From NCBI GenBank assembly GCA_947561395.2, contig OX387187.1, forward strand, positions 36,871,829-36,935,828: DNA of 64,000 nt. The letters run 5' to 3'. Below, piece after piece: positions 34,051-46,859 of the stretch (the first letter of the stretch is position 1; the number at the start of each line of letters is the position of its first letter). The position numbers and the translations under genes are program-made. A model generated the notes under the pieces. It had not been told where the DNA came from, searched no databases, and saw only the letters and a list, made by a program, of their open reading frames with translations. The DNA comes from Buxus sempervirens. Lineage: Eukaryota > Streptophyta > Magnoliopsida > Buxales > Buxaceae.

Positions 34051-34804
34051 GTGAGTTTCTTTCTCTTTCTCTCTCTCTCCTCTCATATGTGAGATTAATG
34101 TCTACTTTTATAAATGCCAATTATCTCCTATTTGTTTCAATGTCTACTTTTATAATATGAAACTTTTTGACTTTTAGTATCATCTTCATTGTTTCTGTAC
34201 ATAGGCAAACCTATTCCTCTTATTTTCAGGCTTCTCAGTTGAGAGATTTAATTATATATAATCCCTAAGAGCTTATTCTTCACATTCTTTTTTTTATGTG
34301 TCCTCTTTCCTTTAATGCTTCTCTATATTCTACTCTCTTCCTACTTAATTTTCACTTATTTGTTTAATTTTATTGTTAAGATATTCAAACTTTTGTACAC
34401 ATTTGAACATCACAATACTTCAACGGCCATGTTGTAAGAACTTTTGTAAGCTCTCTAATCATTGCATCACCTTCATTGACGGCTTTACTTTATCGCTCTA
34501 AGCATAAAATGGTACCTAAAGATGACCAATAATGTTAGTTCCCATCAGAAAATTATTTAAAATGACATCTTTTTTAAGGTTGGAAAATGTGAAAGCTTTT
34601 TCAATTGTTCTCACTGATAGATACAAACATTTTTACTATCATTTCAATGGATTCTATATATGTTATTTTAACTCATTTTGAGAGTTTTAGAGGGGTTTTG
34701 ATTTATGGTAATTTCCAGTTTCCTAATGTTTGAAGAATCATGCAACATTGGGTTTTGTTTAAACCTCAGAGATGTCTTGGCTCTGATTGTCTGTTTAATT
34801 TCAG
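34051..34804 (+). other. Candidate 3'-UTR intron of NLR2
   Basis: Donor CACTT|GTGAGTTTC lies 36 nt after the stop and acceptor AATTTCAG ends at 34804. Both ends match NLR1. Confidence 0.5.
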
Positions 34805-35807
34805 GTACTGTGTCTTCCTTTTCGGCAAGCACTGTGTCTTCCTCTTCGGCAAGCATGATTCATTTTTTACATTCAAAAAACCACTGTTTGTTTGGCATTT
34901 CCTTTTTCTTTCTGTTTTCTAGACTTGTGAGTGTGTGATCAAGATCCTTCTTTTTTTGCTTGTGTTGTTTTAGATTATTGTGTTGGTTTGTATTATTTTG
35001 GTGGCTACAGCTACAAACATGAGATTCTTATAAAGCTATCACTGCATGACCTTTCAACCAAGTTTCAATAGTTGGGTTTGGATTATCTCCATTAGGAGTT
35101 TTCTCTTTTCTTTTTTCCCTTTTCCCATTTGAAGAGGCTATGAAATGGATATGATGGTGCTCTACTTTCTTTGTATTTTCAATTTTTTGAGGTTTTCAGT
35201 AACCATCTTACCAATGGTTTAGCTTGACACCGAATTCTATGAAACGCTAAACCACATCGGTGAATTTTTAAGGGAAAATAAGCACAGTGCAGATTTTGTT
35301 GGAAGGCTTGTTCGGCGTAGGCTTATTTGATTCCAGTGTATAATGCTGTTGATCCAAAATCATCAGACGGTTTGGAATGATAAGATGGCCCACTAGGAAA
35401 CTATGAATATGAGAGCATTTGCGTTATACGCTCGTTAAAATATTGGGCCGAATTGGTTGAGGATAAATAAGCCTGGCCTAGCCCAGCCAAAACACTAGTT
35501 TTTGTAAACATACTTTATCAATCCAAAATCCATAATGTTTTGTAAACTCAGTTTTTCTTTTTTTTAATATCTATATTGGATTTATGATAAATAGCAGGGT
35601 GCACGTGCAATACTGCATTTAGAGAGAGTGAGAGAGAATAGTTTTGCAACCGTCAAATTTTAAATGAATGGGCAGAGTTTAAACAATTTTAATCCTATAT
35701 TAATTATGCCTTAACAATGAACGATAAGGGCTTTTTGGGGAATTCATGCATGGTTGTTGGTGCGCATAAATTTTGATTTAAATATTAATAGATGATTACT
35801 TAGGACC
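34805..35807 (+). repeat. NLR 3' flank, shared with NLR1
   Basis: Aligns with 18002-19056. It includes a short tandem repeat of ACTGTGTCTTCC...TTCGGCAAGC at 34806-34855. Homology ends near 35807. Confidence 0.75.
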
Positions 35808-36550
35808 TAAAAGATCGATCCCCATGTGTAGGTCACCTCATTAGCTGTCAACAAGCTAAGCTATAGCTTGGTTCACATGAGCAAGCTTGAGCTTTATAAT
35901 TAGGCTTATTAGTGGAACATGAGCCTTGTATCTAGCTATACTATAGTGAAGAGAATCATTGAGATTCTTGACTGACATTGCTACTTAAATTGTCACTTTT
36001 AATTTTATTTGCTTTTATTTCCCAGTTATTTGCTTACGTATATATATATATAAATACCTACTCTGGACGAAAAGTCCCTTCACTTCTATTCTATTTACTT
36101 TTATCTCCCAATTAATTGTTCACACATATAACTATCTACTATTACTCAAAATAAATGCACTTCATTTGCACTTCGATTCACTTTTATCTCAAAATTGGTT
36201 GATATACTTATCTAATTCTTTTGATACGTGCATAGTGTGTGCCTTGCTTCTTTAAGTGGGATACAAGCACATCTTACATGGGACACAAGTGTATTCTACA
36301 TGGGATACGAGCACAACATACGTGGACACAATCGTGTTTTACCTACAATAAAATAATATTATTTTTTTAATTTTTTTTTTAAAAGTGACCTTTTTTGGTA
36401 AAATGAGATCTTTATGGACTTTTTTTTTATATAAATACAGGCCAAAAAGTGACCCTTTTTCATAATTTTTTCAATTCGAATAGGGTTACATCAACATATA
36501 TATAATCCTAAACCCGGTATTTTAAAACTCCCAAAAATACCCCTGTATTG
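35808..36550. other. Intergenic, no recognised gene
   Basis: Contains (TA)n near 36041 and a loose repeat of TACATGGGACACAAG-type units at 36255-36335. Nothing coding is visible. Confidence 0.4.
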
Positions 36551-36671
36551 TACCATTTCTATTCCTACACAACTTATATTCCTGCGCAACTTTCCCTCTG
36601 TCCTCTCCAGGCTACCTCACTTCTTGAGTTGAGAAAACCATTACCATTTCTATTCTTGTGCAACTTTCACT
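36551..36671 (+). repeat. Leader repeats of an NLR relic, left part
   Basis: Units with CTCACTTCTTGAGTTGAG and CCATTTCTATTC, tandemly repeated, continue at 37813-38000 on the far side of solo LTR C. They resemble the 5' leaders of the NLR genes (GTTGAGGAAGTAAAGAGG). Confidence 0.6.
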
Positions 36672-36676
36672 GTCCT

Positions 36677-37807
36677 TGTTAACACAAATTTTCGTGTCTA
36701 AAACAAAAGACAAGAAAAATGTAACAAATAACAATTTGTATTAAAATGAAGAAATGGGTTACAATCTTCGTAATTTCTCCTCTGATTCGATCTCCTTAAT
36801 GGGTCTTGATCCAAGGGCTACACGAGCTTAATCTTGAATGAAACTTCAATATTCAATTCGAGGGCTGAAAGAGCTTGATCTCGAACCAAACTTCAATCTT
36901 CGATTCGGGGGCTGCAGGGCTTGATCTCGAACCAAACTTCGATCTTCGATTTCGGGCTGTAGGGCTTGATCTCAAACCAAATGTAGTTGTAGAATGATCT
37001 TCTTTTTTGTGGTTTTGATTTGCCTTCTCTTTTCTCAAAATATGGGTAAGACAAAGAGAAAACAATATGGATTTGATGTAGACTTGAATGAATTTCTTCA
37101 AGCCTTTGAATTTCTACAGAGTTTTCCCAAGCTTTAAGCAAGTCTTCTAGAGCTTGAAAAGTGTCTCTTGATTTCTGCAGAGTTTCTCTAAGCTTTAGGC
37201 AGAACTTCTATAGCTTGAATTTGCCTTCTGATTTCTGTAGAGTTTCCCCAAGCTTTAGGCAAGTCTTCTAGAGCTTGTTCCAATCTCCTTTTCTTCCCAT
37301 TGAGGTCCTCTATTTATAGGCAAACGTTATGAGCACTTGCCTTAATATGAGGATCTCTTTTGATTGAAAATTTCCTTATGAGGGTGCGTCTCATTTGGCA
37401 ACAATTTGAATTTGATTGAGCATACCATACTGAGGAATCTCTTTGCTTTGATTTTGGCATTTATTTGAATATTGAATTATTTCTTAATATTCTATGCCAT
37501 TTGTGGGGTTGTGACTTTCCTTCTTTGGATCATCACAACTTTGTTACCAAAAGACATCGATTTTGTTTTAGTAACAAATATAACCCATATCTTGCTTTGT
37601 GGAGCCCATTTGAAGTTAATGGGTTGAATTTGTAGGATGCTTGTTTTGACCCATATTTCATAATTTAAGGGTCGAACCATCATTTTGTTTAACCCGGCTT
37701 ATTTGTTTGGTTAAGCCCTAGCCTTGGATTTGATCTCATTTGCCAAAGTCAATTATTTGACTTGGTCAACTTTTCGACTTGATAACACAAAATTTTCAGT
37801 GTCCACA
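36677..37807 (-). mobile_element. Solo LTR C, second LTR family
   Basis: Begins TGTTAACAC, ends GTGTCCACA, and is flanked by a perfect 5-bp duplication GTCCT (36672-36676, 37808-37812). It is 1131 bp. A minus-strand TATA box (CTATAAATAG) lies near 37311-37320, so the LTR probably points left. It holds two tandem arrays: about 60-bp units with CTTGATCTCGAACCAAAC (36866-36985) and about 66-bp units with CCAAGCTTTAGGCA (37105-37280). Confidence 0.82.
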
Positions 37808-38007
37808 GTCCTCTCTGGTTTGCCTCACTTCTTGAGTTGAGAAACCATTGTCATTTCAATTCTTGCAACTTTCCTCTGTCCTCTCCAGTCTCCACCTCAC
37901 TTCTTGAGCTGATAAAACTGTTACCATCTCTATTCCTGCACAATTTTCCCTTTGTCCTCTCCAGCCTGCCTCACCTTTGAGTTGAGAAGAGAAAGTAAGA
38001 GGTGAAA

Positions 38008-38648
38008 ATGGTAGAAGCAGCCTTGTTATAAATAGATTTGGAGACTTTGAAATTGCAAAGATAAGTTGGGTCATCCAATCACAATTGCAAAATCCTAGAG
38101 ATGTCGAATTCATCCGAAATGAATTTTCGATCATGGAGGCGTTCTTTAGTGACGAGGGCAGAGACGTGAACAAGACAATGCCGAAAGAGAGTGGATGGCT
38201 CAACTAAAGGATGGGGACTACAAGGTGGATGACGTTATTGAAGAGTTCATGGTTAAAATGTGTTTCGTCAACAAGCCAATTGTTGTGTACCTTTCAAGTC
38301 TTGCTTCTCTCTGGTAAAGAGATGTTAATTGCAGAAGGAATTTCATTCTCTGATGCAAACTATCAGAGAGGAACTTAAAGACATATCTAAGAGGAAGAAC
38401 TATATATCAACTTGCAGACATTGATTGGGGCAATTGATGACGAGGGTTTGATAGAACAACTGGAGTAATTAATAGGCTTAAGTAAACTGTTTGTTAAAAT
38501 TGTGAAAGGACAAGACTGTGTACATCTACGCTCTCATATTAGGAAGATTTATGAGAATTATAATGAAGCTCTCGATTGGGAAAACATGTCTCCAGTCCTA
38601 GAATATCTTGAGAAATTGGATTCGTGGGGAATCATTAAAGGCAGTTAG
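38008..38648 (+). pseudogene. NLR relic: CC joined to LRR, NB-ARC deleted
   Basis: ATG 38008 starts MVEAAL, then frames shift and stops appear. CC landmarks remain (EFIRNEFSIMEAF, ESGWMAQLKDG and DDVIEEFMVKM in shifting frames up to about 38400). The sequence then jumps directly to LRR sequence: INLQTLIGAIDDEGLIEQLE, a stop, IGLSKL, KGQDCVHL, and MSPVLEYLEKLD to GIIKGS and a stop at 38648. About 500 codons (P-loop to VHD and first LRRs) are missing. It is non-functional and the most decayed large NLR copy here. Confidence 0.85.
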
Positions 38649-38802
38649 TTCAAGGAAAGGAGGTTGTGCGCAAATGATCTTTTTTTATCATGAAAACATT
38701 TACTCACAATAATGGCATACACAACTTTGCCTTCCAAAAATAGGAGGCTCACTTGACACTCACACAAAGGGGCTTAAACATCACACACATGCTACTTACA
38801 CA

Positions 38803-39135
38803 GGCGTGCCACCGAAATTTCGGTTTTTGGCCCCCCAACGATGCATTTCGTTGAAGGAAATCGTCAGGGTGCATCGCTGGTGACTTTGGCGAAATTTCGA
38901 CGATTTGTCACTGAAATGGAGCGACGTGCTGAGCGAAATGGAACGAAATGGGCGAAACGGAAAAATTTTTATTTTCTATTGATGAAGTGGGGCGGCATGC
39001 CGACGAAATGGAGTGGCGTGCCAATGAAATTTCCCCAAAATCCGAAAAAAACCAATTTTTGCTTATTTTTTACCTTTTTTTTATTTTTCCGCCGTTTCGA
39101 CGGCACGCCCACCGGTACCAAAATTGCAAACCTTG
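38803..39135. mobile_element. hAT-type MITE, 333 bp
   Basis: An 8-bp duplication CTTACACA (38795-38802, 39136-39143) flanks a segment rich in GAAATTTCG. The right end reads CAAGGTTTGCAATTTTGG inverted and then GGGCGTGCC. The left end starts GGCGTGCC, so the outer part of the left TIR seems to be missing. A relative ends at 6729. Confidence 0.6.
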
Positions 39136-39143
39136 CTTACACA

Positions 39144-39348
39144 CACTTATCTCTCATTTTGTCTCTCTTGAGTTGCCTCTCTTAAATTCTCACTCAAGTT
39201 ACTTACAATAGTGGTTTTGCTCTTATTTATAGACAACTTAAGGAGGTGGAGGAAGCCTTGACAGATGCACTTCTCTCTTTTAAAGGAATCTTCTAGAGAG
39301 ATATTATATTAAGAAATCTCTAGAAGAAGTATCCTGAAAAAGCTTCTC
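39144..39348. other. Intergenic flank of nested elements
   Basis: About 200 bp of host sequence, originally contiguous with 51339 onward before the TTA-flanked element inserted. No gene. Confidence 0.4.
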
Positions 39349-39488
39349 TTAGGCTGTGTTTGGAACCCTGGATTTGGGGAGAAAAGAAAAGAAATGAAAA
39401 AATTTTCTTTTCTCTTGTTTGGTTTAGATGAAGGAAAATGAGATTTTCTCTCCATCTCTCTCTAATGTAAAAATGTTTTCTCTAAAAA

Positions 39489-41571
39489 GGGAAATTTACA
39501 GCTAGACCCCCTGAGGTTTGAGAAAATGACACGGACACCTCCTGTGGTTCAAAACCGATCACTTACTATCCCTGACATTTCAAAAAGCGTCACTGACCAC
39601 CCCTGCCGTTAGTTTAAAAACAAACAACGTTAAACTTTTTTTCAAAACACCAAAAATGCCCTTCACCAAAAATGCCCTTCATTCAAAATCAAAACGTTCG
39701 TCCTCTTCTTCTCCAAACCCTTGGGAATATCCAGAGAAACCCTAGTCCAACGTCTTAAGAACACTAAATTAATCCCCGCATGCCTCACTCCTTGGAACTC
39801 TTATCTTGTCCTTCTCAAATACCCACATGGGCAAAATGGATTCCTCACTCTTTGAAGTTATCTCTTGACTTTTTTTTTTTTTGATAAGAGAAGTTACCTC
39901 CTGACTACCTTTTCTCTTATGTTCGTCTTTCTTGAATGCAAAGCTAACAAATTAAAAACTCTTTTCCCCCTCTAACACGATGTATTGACATTTGATAGAC
40001 ATTCTCTTTTCTTCTCGGCGGATGTTTCTCCAAACAACCAATTTCGTCTCCGACGGTTCCTCCTACGGAACGTCCTACGTGCGCCCAGCGGGCGACACGT
40101 AGCCTCCTGTATTTCAAACGGCAAAACGGCCGTTGGGCCCTCCTCCGTTAGTTTTGCTTTGCGAGAATCCGTCACGCTCCGTTCTTAGCTTCCCTCTTTT
40201 CAAAAACGTCTTTTTCAAAAACTCCCAAAACCCTCTTTCCTTCTCTCTTTCTTTCCGCCATTTTTAGCTTCTCTCTTTCTTTCCGCCATTTTCAAACCCT
40301 CTTTGTTTCTGCCATTTTCAAAACCCTCATTGCAGCAGTACACCTATCTCATTCTTTCCTTCCCGTAAGAACGAGCGAACGAGGTTGGGTTGGTGCTGCA
40401 AAGACTGATTGGTCGCACGGCGTCGCCGGTGTTGGGTTGGTGCTGCAAAGACTGCTGATCGACGGTTCTTTTCGAAATCTTTCTCTTCTTCTTTCTCTTT
40501 TATTATTTGTTTTTGGTCTTCTCATCCATGGTTAGATTTTTCCCTCTTGGGGTTGTTTGTATTGACCGACCATGTTAAGTCTCTGTTATTGGAACTACAT
40601 TCGGATGTTTTTGGTCTTCTCATCCATGGTTAGATTTTTCTTATGGTCTGGAAAGGGCCTTGGTTAAACTTAGCCTACTAATCAAATCAAGTGTAACAAC
40701 ATGTAAATCGAAAACCCAGTCAAACCGAACTAAACTAAAATATTTTGTGTGTGTATGCTAAATAAAAATGAACTTATGAATTTTGTTTCAGTTTTGGTTG
40801 GGGGTAAACAGGTGTTATTTGGGTCAGGTTTTGGTTTAAAATATTGGGTTATATTTCAGTTTGATATGGTTTTTGAGTGGGCTAGGAGGAAGATTTTTGT
40901 TGAAAGAATTTATCTCAGCCTTAGTTGGGGTTGTAAGTCAGATATGTCTAGAGAGGTTTTAAAGCGGCATTGATAAACACAAAGCCAAGATATTTTCAAG
41001 TTCTCTGCATTACAATTGAGGTGTATACACTTCTAAGCTTGGGATTAGAAACATTGCAGCTGAAAGATTATTGTTTGTTTAGCTAGATTTTTTTCACAGG
41101 GCTTTACCAACTTGAAATTTCCTGAAATGTAGAGCTACTTCATTTGTCAAGGAATTTGATGACGAAGAACCCATTTGTTGATGAGAGGAAGATTGAACTC
41201 ACTTACTGCTGTATGTGATATTTTTCCACATGATATCTACAGTTGATAAATATTGATTGGGACTTTTCACTCTTTCAACCCTCTGAAGAAAATGCAAGAC
41301 TGATGTCATTATTGGTTTAGTTCCTTGATTTCGAGATTCTGCTTTGACATAGAGTTTAGCTTAGTAGTAATATTTTCCAGAAAAATATACCCTTTTTATT
41401 CATGGAAGCAATTAAAATTACACAATAGCTGTAGCTAATTTGTTTTTAATAGCCTGCCCACATGTCTTTGTTTTTCAAATTGTCAAATTATCGCATACTG
41501 TAGCTAATTTGTTTTGAGCATTATATATTGACAGTAAGCATGATATTTTACTTAGTGTAAAGCTTTAATAA
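39489..41571 (+). repeat. Left terminal inverted repeat of MULE
   Basis: Matches the right arm inverted, in blocks: 39489-39690, about 40030-40980 and 40980-41571. The stretch 39690-40020 is diverged or replaced. The ORF at 40409-40633 is TIR sequence with a mirror copy at 49290-49556 and is probably not a gene. Confidence 0.9.
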
Positions 41572-42379
41572 AGAGTCAATTTCATATGTTTTTATTTTTA
41601 TTTTTATGGATGATGAAAAAGATGCAGAAAAACAACATAACCTGACTAGAAAACCCATGAGAGATGAGTAATATAGTCAAGCACAAAACGCCATAACACC
41701 CTGTTACAAACTACTCGTTAAACATAACCCTAGCAAAAGACCCCAACAACCACAAGCATCCAATAAATTTTATAAGTACGATGTGGAGCAAATGTTCCCC
41801 AAAATTAAATGCTAGCATTTAATTACCTCCACAAAAGGAAACTTTTTAATCATTTTAGGAACCCACACATGGATCATCACTTTCTATGATGATAAAAGCC
41901 TTGGGTGAGCCTTGGCTCAATTAGTATTTTAAAATTGCAACATTTATTTTTATTACTTTTGTTCTTATTACTTCAATTGCAACATTCATGCTTACAATTA
42001 GTACTATTTTTTTAATATTGAAATTTTGTATTCACATTTACATTCATTGTATTTATCAGATTTACAGTGTTTTGTCATGTTTTGCATACATCTCAGTAAT
42101 TTTTTTTCCGTTTACAACCTTCATCCCTCTAGGTAAACAACGTGGCTAGTAAAGTCGACCCTATGCTGAAAAGGCAATAGGGCAACGACCGAAACCCCAC
42201 AGCCTTAACCGAGTACTGTTGACTAGTCTTATGACTACGAGGTATATTTTTTTAAGGTAACCTTTGTTATCAAGTCCTATTTAGTGACCCGCATGCATGG
42301 GAATATGAAAATAATAAATTGAGCTCAGCTGTTGGAGATTTGATGTGAGTTTTATATCTAAACAGAGAACACAAGGGAA
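41572..42379. other. MULE interior, upstream of transposase
   Basis: No other gene is seen. It should contain the transposase promoter or the inner part of the 5' leader, but no clear TATA box can be assigned. Confidence 0.4.
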
Positions 42380-44674
42380 ATGGATATTGGGGAGGAGATG
42401 TCGTGTAGATCAATTGATAGTATTGAAGACACCACCAATGAGGACGTAGATTGTTTGCAAGAATCCACACAGACTGATTATTTACCAAAGATTGGGATGG
42501 TGTTTGATTCTGAAGATGATGCACATCAGTTTTATAATGAATATGCAAGACGAACTGGATTTAGAACGAGAAAAGACGCATTTCATAAGCATCCACACAC
42601 AGGCGTACTCGTAGATAGGATTTTTTGCTGCTCTAAGGAAAGGTATCGTCGAACGGATAAAAGGGGTAAAACGATTGTAAAACATCGTGCAGAAACTAGG
42701 ACCGGTTGTATGGCAAGAATGAAAATTGGATTGGAAGAGGGTGGAAAATATATTATTAGACAGTTCGAGGAGAAGCATAATCATGAGTTGCTTCAGCCAA
42801 GGATGGTCCATATGTTACGATCGCATCGAAAAGTAACAGAGACCCAGGCAGCTGAAATTGATATAGCAGATTCGACAGGGATACAGCCCAAAAGAACTGT
42901 TGAAATGATGAGAAGGGAAGCAGGAGGCGTTGACTCTCTAGGATTCATGCGGACAGACTGTAATAATTATTTGCGGTCTAAACGTATGATGGCCATGCAA
43001 AAGGGAGATGCAGGAGCCTTATTGGAATATTTTCAGAGAAAACAATCGGAAGATGCATCCTTCTTCTATGCCATTCAGTTAGATAATGAAGAGCTTATTA
43101 GTAACATATTTTGGGCTGATTCTGGGATGATGGCAGATTATAGTTATTTTGGTGACGTGGTTTGTTTTGACACCACATATAGAACAAACAACCATGGTAG
43201 ACCATTTGGGTTATTTGTTGGTGTTAATCGTCATCGACAAACAAAAATCTTTGGCACTGCCCTATTATATGATGAAAGTATTCCGTCATTTACTTGGTTA
43301 TTTGAGAGCTTTATACGAGCTATGGGTGGTAAGAGGCTGAAGACAATTCTCACATATCACGACCAAGCTATGTCAAGTGCAATTGCTTCGGTGTTTCCAG
43401 ATACATACCATCGCTTCTGTGTTTGGCACATGTTCCAAAATGCTGCAAAGCATCTTAGCGATGTGTTTAACAATGAGAAATCATTCGTCAAAGATTTTAG
43501 TAGATGTGTTTATGGGTATGAAGACGAGGAGGAATTCGTAGAAGCATGGAACACAATGATTAACAAGTATGATTTATCCTCGAATAGTTGGTTGCAAGCA
43601 AAGTTTGAGGAAAAAGAGAAATGGTGCCTAGCATATGGAAGGAACACGTTTAGTGCAAACATGAGTACAACACAAAGGTCCGAGAGCATGAATGCATCAC
43701 TTAAATTTCATCTACATAGCCAAAAGGATTTATTACGATTCTTGGTTCGCTTTGATGAATTATTGGATGATAGACGGTATGACGAATTGAAGGCTGATTG
43801 CAAGATGATGAACCGTACTCCTGCATTGCCTATCGAGGGAAATCAAATGTTGGAATGTGCAAGAAATGTCTACACAGAAGAAATATTTGAATTAGTTCAC
43901 AAAGAAGTACTTGATGGTATTCTTAATTGTGAGATGCGCGAATGTGTGGAAGTTGGCGAAGTGGTTCAGTATAAAGTCAGTAATGATTCTGCGTGAAGGG
44001 CTTGTGACCGTACTGTTACATTCAATCGTTCAACTACTTCAGTCAACCGTAGCTGTAAGAAATTTGAATTCAGTGGCATATTGTGTAGTCATGCATTTTA
44101 TATTCTTCGTTTTAATAAGATAAAGAAGATACCCGATGAATATATTTTGAAAATATGGACAAAAGAGGCGAAGAGTGGCTGCACTGCATATGAAGAAGGG
44201 GCTGTTGTTGAGGATAGCCCTAAAGTGGCAATTGGGAGGAGGTTTAGGGAATTGTGTCGCATGTTTGTCCAAACTGCCAAAAAGGCTGCACTGTATGAAG
44301 ATTCCACCGAATTTGCTAGTGATTTGGTTAAACAAATTGAATGTGGGGTGAACAAAATGCTAAAAGAAAAGAACAATGCAATCGCTCCGGACGATGCCTC
44401 ACGAAAAGATGTATCTCAAAGTGAAGTTGGAAGAGTCAACGTTTCACAAACAAGTTCGAAGCCGGATTGCACAAACCTAGATAGTGTTGCGGACAATCAA
44501 TCTCATGCTAGTGGTGGCGATGACACGGAAATCCTTTCAAGGGCAAAAGGTATTAGAAAGAAGGTAAGGGGTGGTCGTGTTGGAACAAGTTGTCGTAGGC
44601 GAAAGAGTGCGTTGGAACAATCTATCAAGCGTAGAACAAAGCAAGCTAAACAAGCCCGGCAATGTAGATTGTAA
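42380..44674 (+). pseudogene. FAR1-type MULE transposase, nonsense-interrupted
   Basis: ATG 42380 opens 538 codons to TGA 43994-43996; the same frame then continues open to 44674. Order: FAR1 zinc-binding N-domain (about 35-140, FCCSKE ... CMARM ... HNHEL), MULE transposase domain with FDTTYR (D264), CVWHMF and RSESMN (E435), then a SWIM finger after the stop. Three lesions are visible. TGA cuts just before the SWIM finger. The position usually Asp in TDQD is Tyr (T325-Y326-H327-D328). The first SWIM Cys is Arg (RSCKKF ... CSH). Active relatives bind MULE ends and move them; domesticated ones are FHY3/FAR1/FRS regulators. TSD and TIRs say that this copy is transposon-borne, not domesticated. 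Confidence 0.9.
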
Positions 44675-46859
44675 CGTGTCACAACATGAATCCAATAAGC
44701 AAATAGCAGGTCCAGCAACTTTCATGCCATTTACCTCTAATAGCCAACCTGGTCAAAGTTCTCTCACTCCACTAACACCATATATGAGGGATGCATTTAT
44801 GATGCCCATTAGCCCATTGACTCAACATACTCCAGCATTTTAGGTAAATTGTACTTCATTGTTTGCGTTTTTTCTTTGTTCATTTATAGTATTATTGTTT
44901 CGTATAACTCAGCTGACAAACTATGCAGGCATTTTTACATTCCAACCAAGTGTCGCAAGATAATGTTGGTGACAATAGGATTTTGGCGCAGGGTCTTCAC
45001 GCCAATTATGGCTTCACTCAAATGCTATAGGTAATTATAGTCTAAATTGATTGATTCACAAAGCAAACTTTTCATCATGGAATAGGGAGTATGCATCAGT
45101 GCCTCATCAAAAGAACGGGTAAGATAATGTCTTTGTGGATGATTGGTGTTCTACACTGTTCTAATACGTTTATGTTTTGTTTACCCCAAACTTGTGATGT
45201 AGGTTTGATTGTGGTGTTTTTGTGTTAAAGTTTATAGAGTTTTGGGATGGGCATGTGCTAAACCCTCAATTTGGACAGACATGCTTTCTTTTTCCAGAAC
45301 TTAATTACATCATATGCATTTATTATCTTATAGATGATTGTTTGATGCTAAGTTAATGTCATTACTTGTTATGAAGCAGGATAATATCCCATACTTTAGG
45401 AAGAAGGTGATGGCGAATTTGGTGTTGGATCCAACTAAAAAGTTAAAGGATAAGTGTTGCATCGTCAGATTGGTTGATGCTTGGAGAAGACACTTCCATG
45501 TTTGGGGTTGTATAGTATTTTGTATTCATAGGAACATGAACTACTTTACAATGTTTTGGTGTTATCTTTTTTTGGAGTGATGCGATGTTTGGGGTTGTAT
45601 AGTTTTTTTTATTCATAGGAATATCAACTACTTTTAATGTTTTAGCACATGCTCACAATTAATGCCTCCATGTTTTGGTGTTATCTGCATGCGGGACTTC
45701 CAAAACTAGTGTCAGACATCAATGCCTCCAAATTGACCTGCAAAACACATGCTCACAATTAATTCACCTTGTTGTATAATGCATCAACCTGCGTCTGAGG
45801 TTGTAGCCTACATTTTAATAGTTTTATTAGACAAGTATAAAATATCATCATTAACCCACATTAAAGTATAAATAACACGTACCAATACATTCCTCGCACA
45901 TGTATAGAATAGTTTCTTTGGGTGATCACGAGACTCGGATACTCTTATAATTGCCTTCTTGTTACAAAAGCAATGCATACTTTCATATCTTAATTCATTT
46001 GTCCAATTTTCTTTTGATGATGCCATCACAACATTCATGCAAGAGTAGATTCACCTAGTCTGTATCATACAAAAATTAACACCCATCTGGTTAAATTGTG
46101 CTCATGGATTATCTACTACGCAAGCCTCTTAGCCCATTTGTCTTCATTAAAATATTCAATGCATCTAAAGATATCATATCTAGAGAAATATTGAAATTTC
46201 AACATTTTTTTTGGGTTAGGGATTGAGGTTGCAAAGGTTATTGATAAGAGGGCAACTTGGTGCATCCAATAACAGAGCAACTTGGTTAACCCTAAAGAAG
46301 CTAACCGACCTTTGGGTTTCACATAGGATGCTGACATCAAACTAACAAATCCTTGTGTTTGGATACAAGTGGTTTATTTCTTTTCTCACTCTAATTTATT
46401 TCTTCTCTTATTTTATGGTCTACCATATGACAAATTTTCACAATATGGACGTTCAGCACATGTCATGATTGGATACCACTTAAAAAGATTAGATAGTTGA
46501 GCCTTCTTCTATGAGTGGATGATTTTACAAATATTATCATTAGGGTTTCTTTCCAAACAACAAAAAGTTCTTTTATTAATTTGTAACCAATAATGATTAG
46601 AAGCTTCAATTTATTAATTTTCTTGGTGATGACATTTGAGTTATCAGGATTGAATGGGCATGTTAGGTGGTTCATTAGAGGGGTCTGTTTGGCATATCGA
46701 TGTCACATGATCAGGCTAAACAAAGTGAAGGGTTCTAATCCATTGCTTATTTATCAATGTAAATATTATGTAATACAAACTTATGTTCCGAAAAAAAAGG
46801 GTGAAATTCTCTGTCCCTTATTTTACATTCTTCAAAATGAATGAATTATATGTTTCCAT
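44675..46859. other. MULE interior, downstream of transposase
   Basis: A frame from 44571 to 44843 continues with NVSQHESNKQIAGPATFMPF and ends near HTPAF; it may be the original transposase C-terminus after a frameshift near 44660. Further on, 45498-45660 holds an internal duplication (GTTTGGGGTTGTATAGT). No other gene is recognised. Confidence 0.4.

Noticed and set aside
36853..37141. Two repetitive ORFs on the minus strand
   Set aside because: They read the 60-bp tandem units inside solo LTR C; no start context or family.
40409..40633. ORF with a mirror-image copy at 49290-49556 sharing about 60 residues
   Set aside because: Both copies lie in the MULE inverted arms, so the similarity follows from the TIR. 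The N-termini differ by frameshift and no family is recognised.
43979..43997. A tiny intron removing the TGA of the transposase
   Set aside because: A GT...AG of about 18 nt is far below the size of plant introns.
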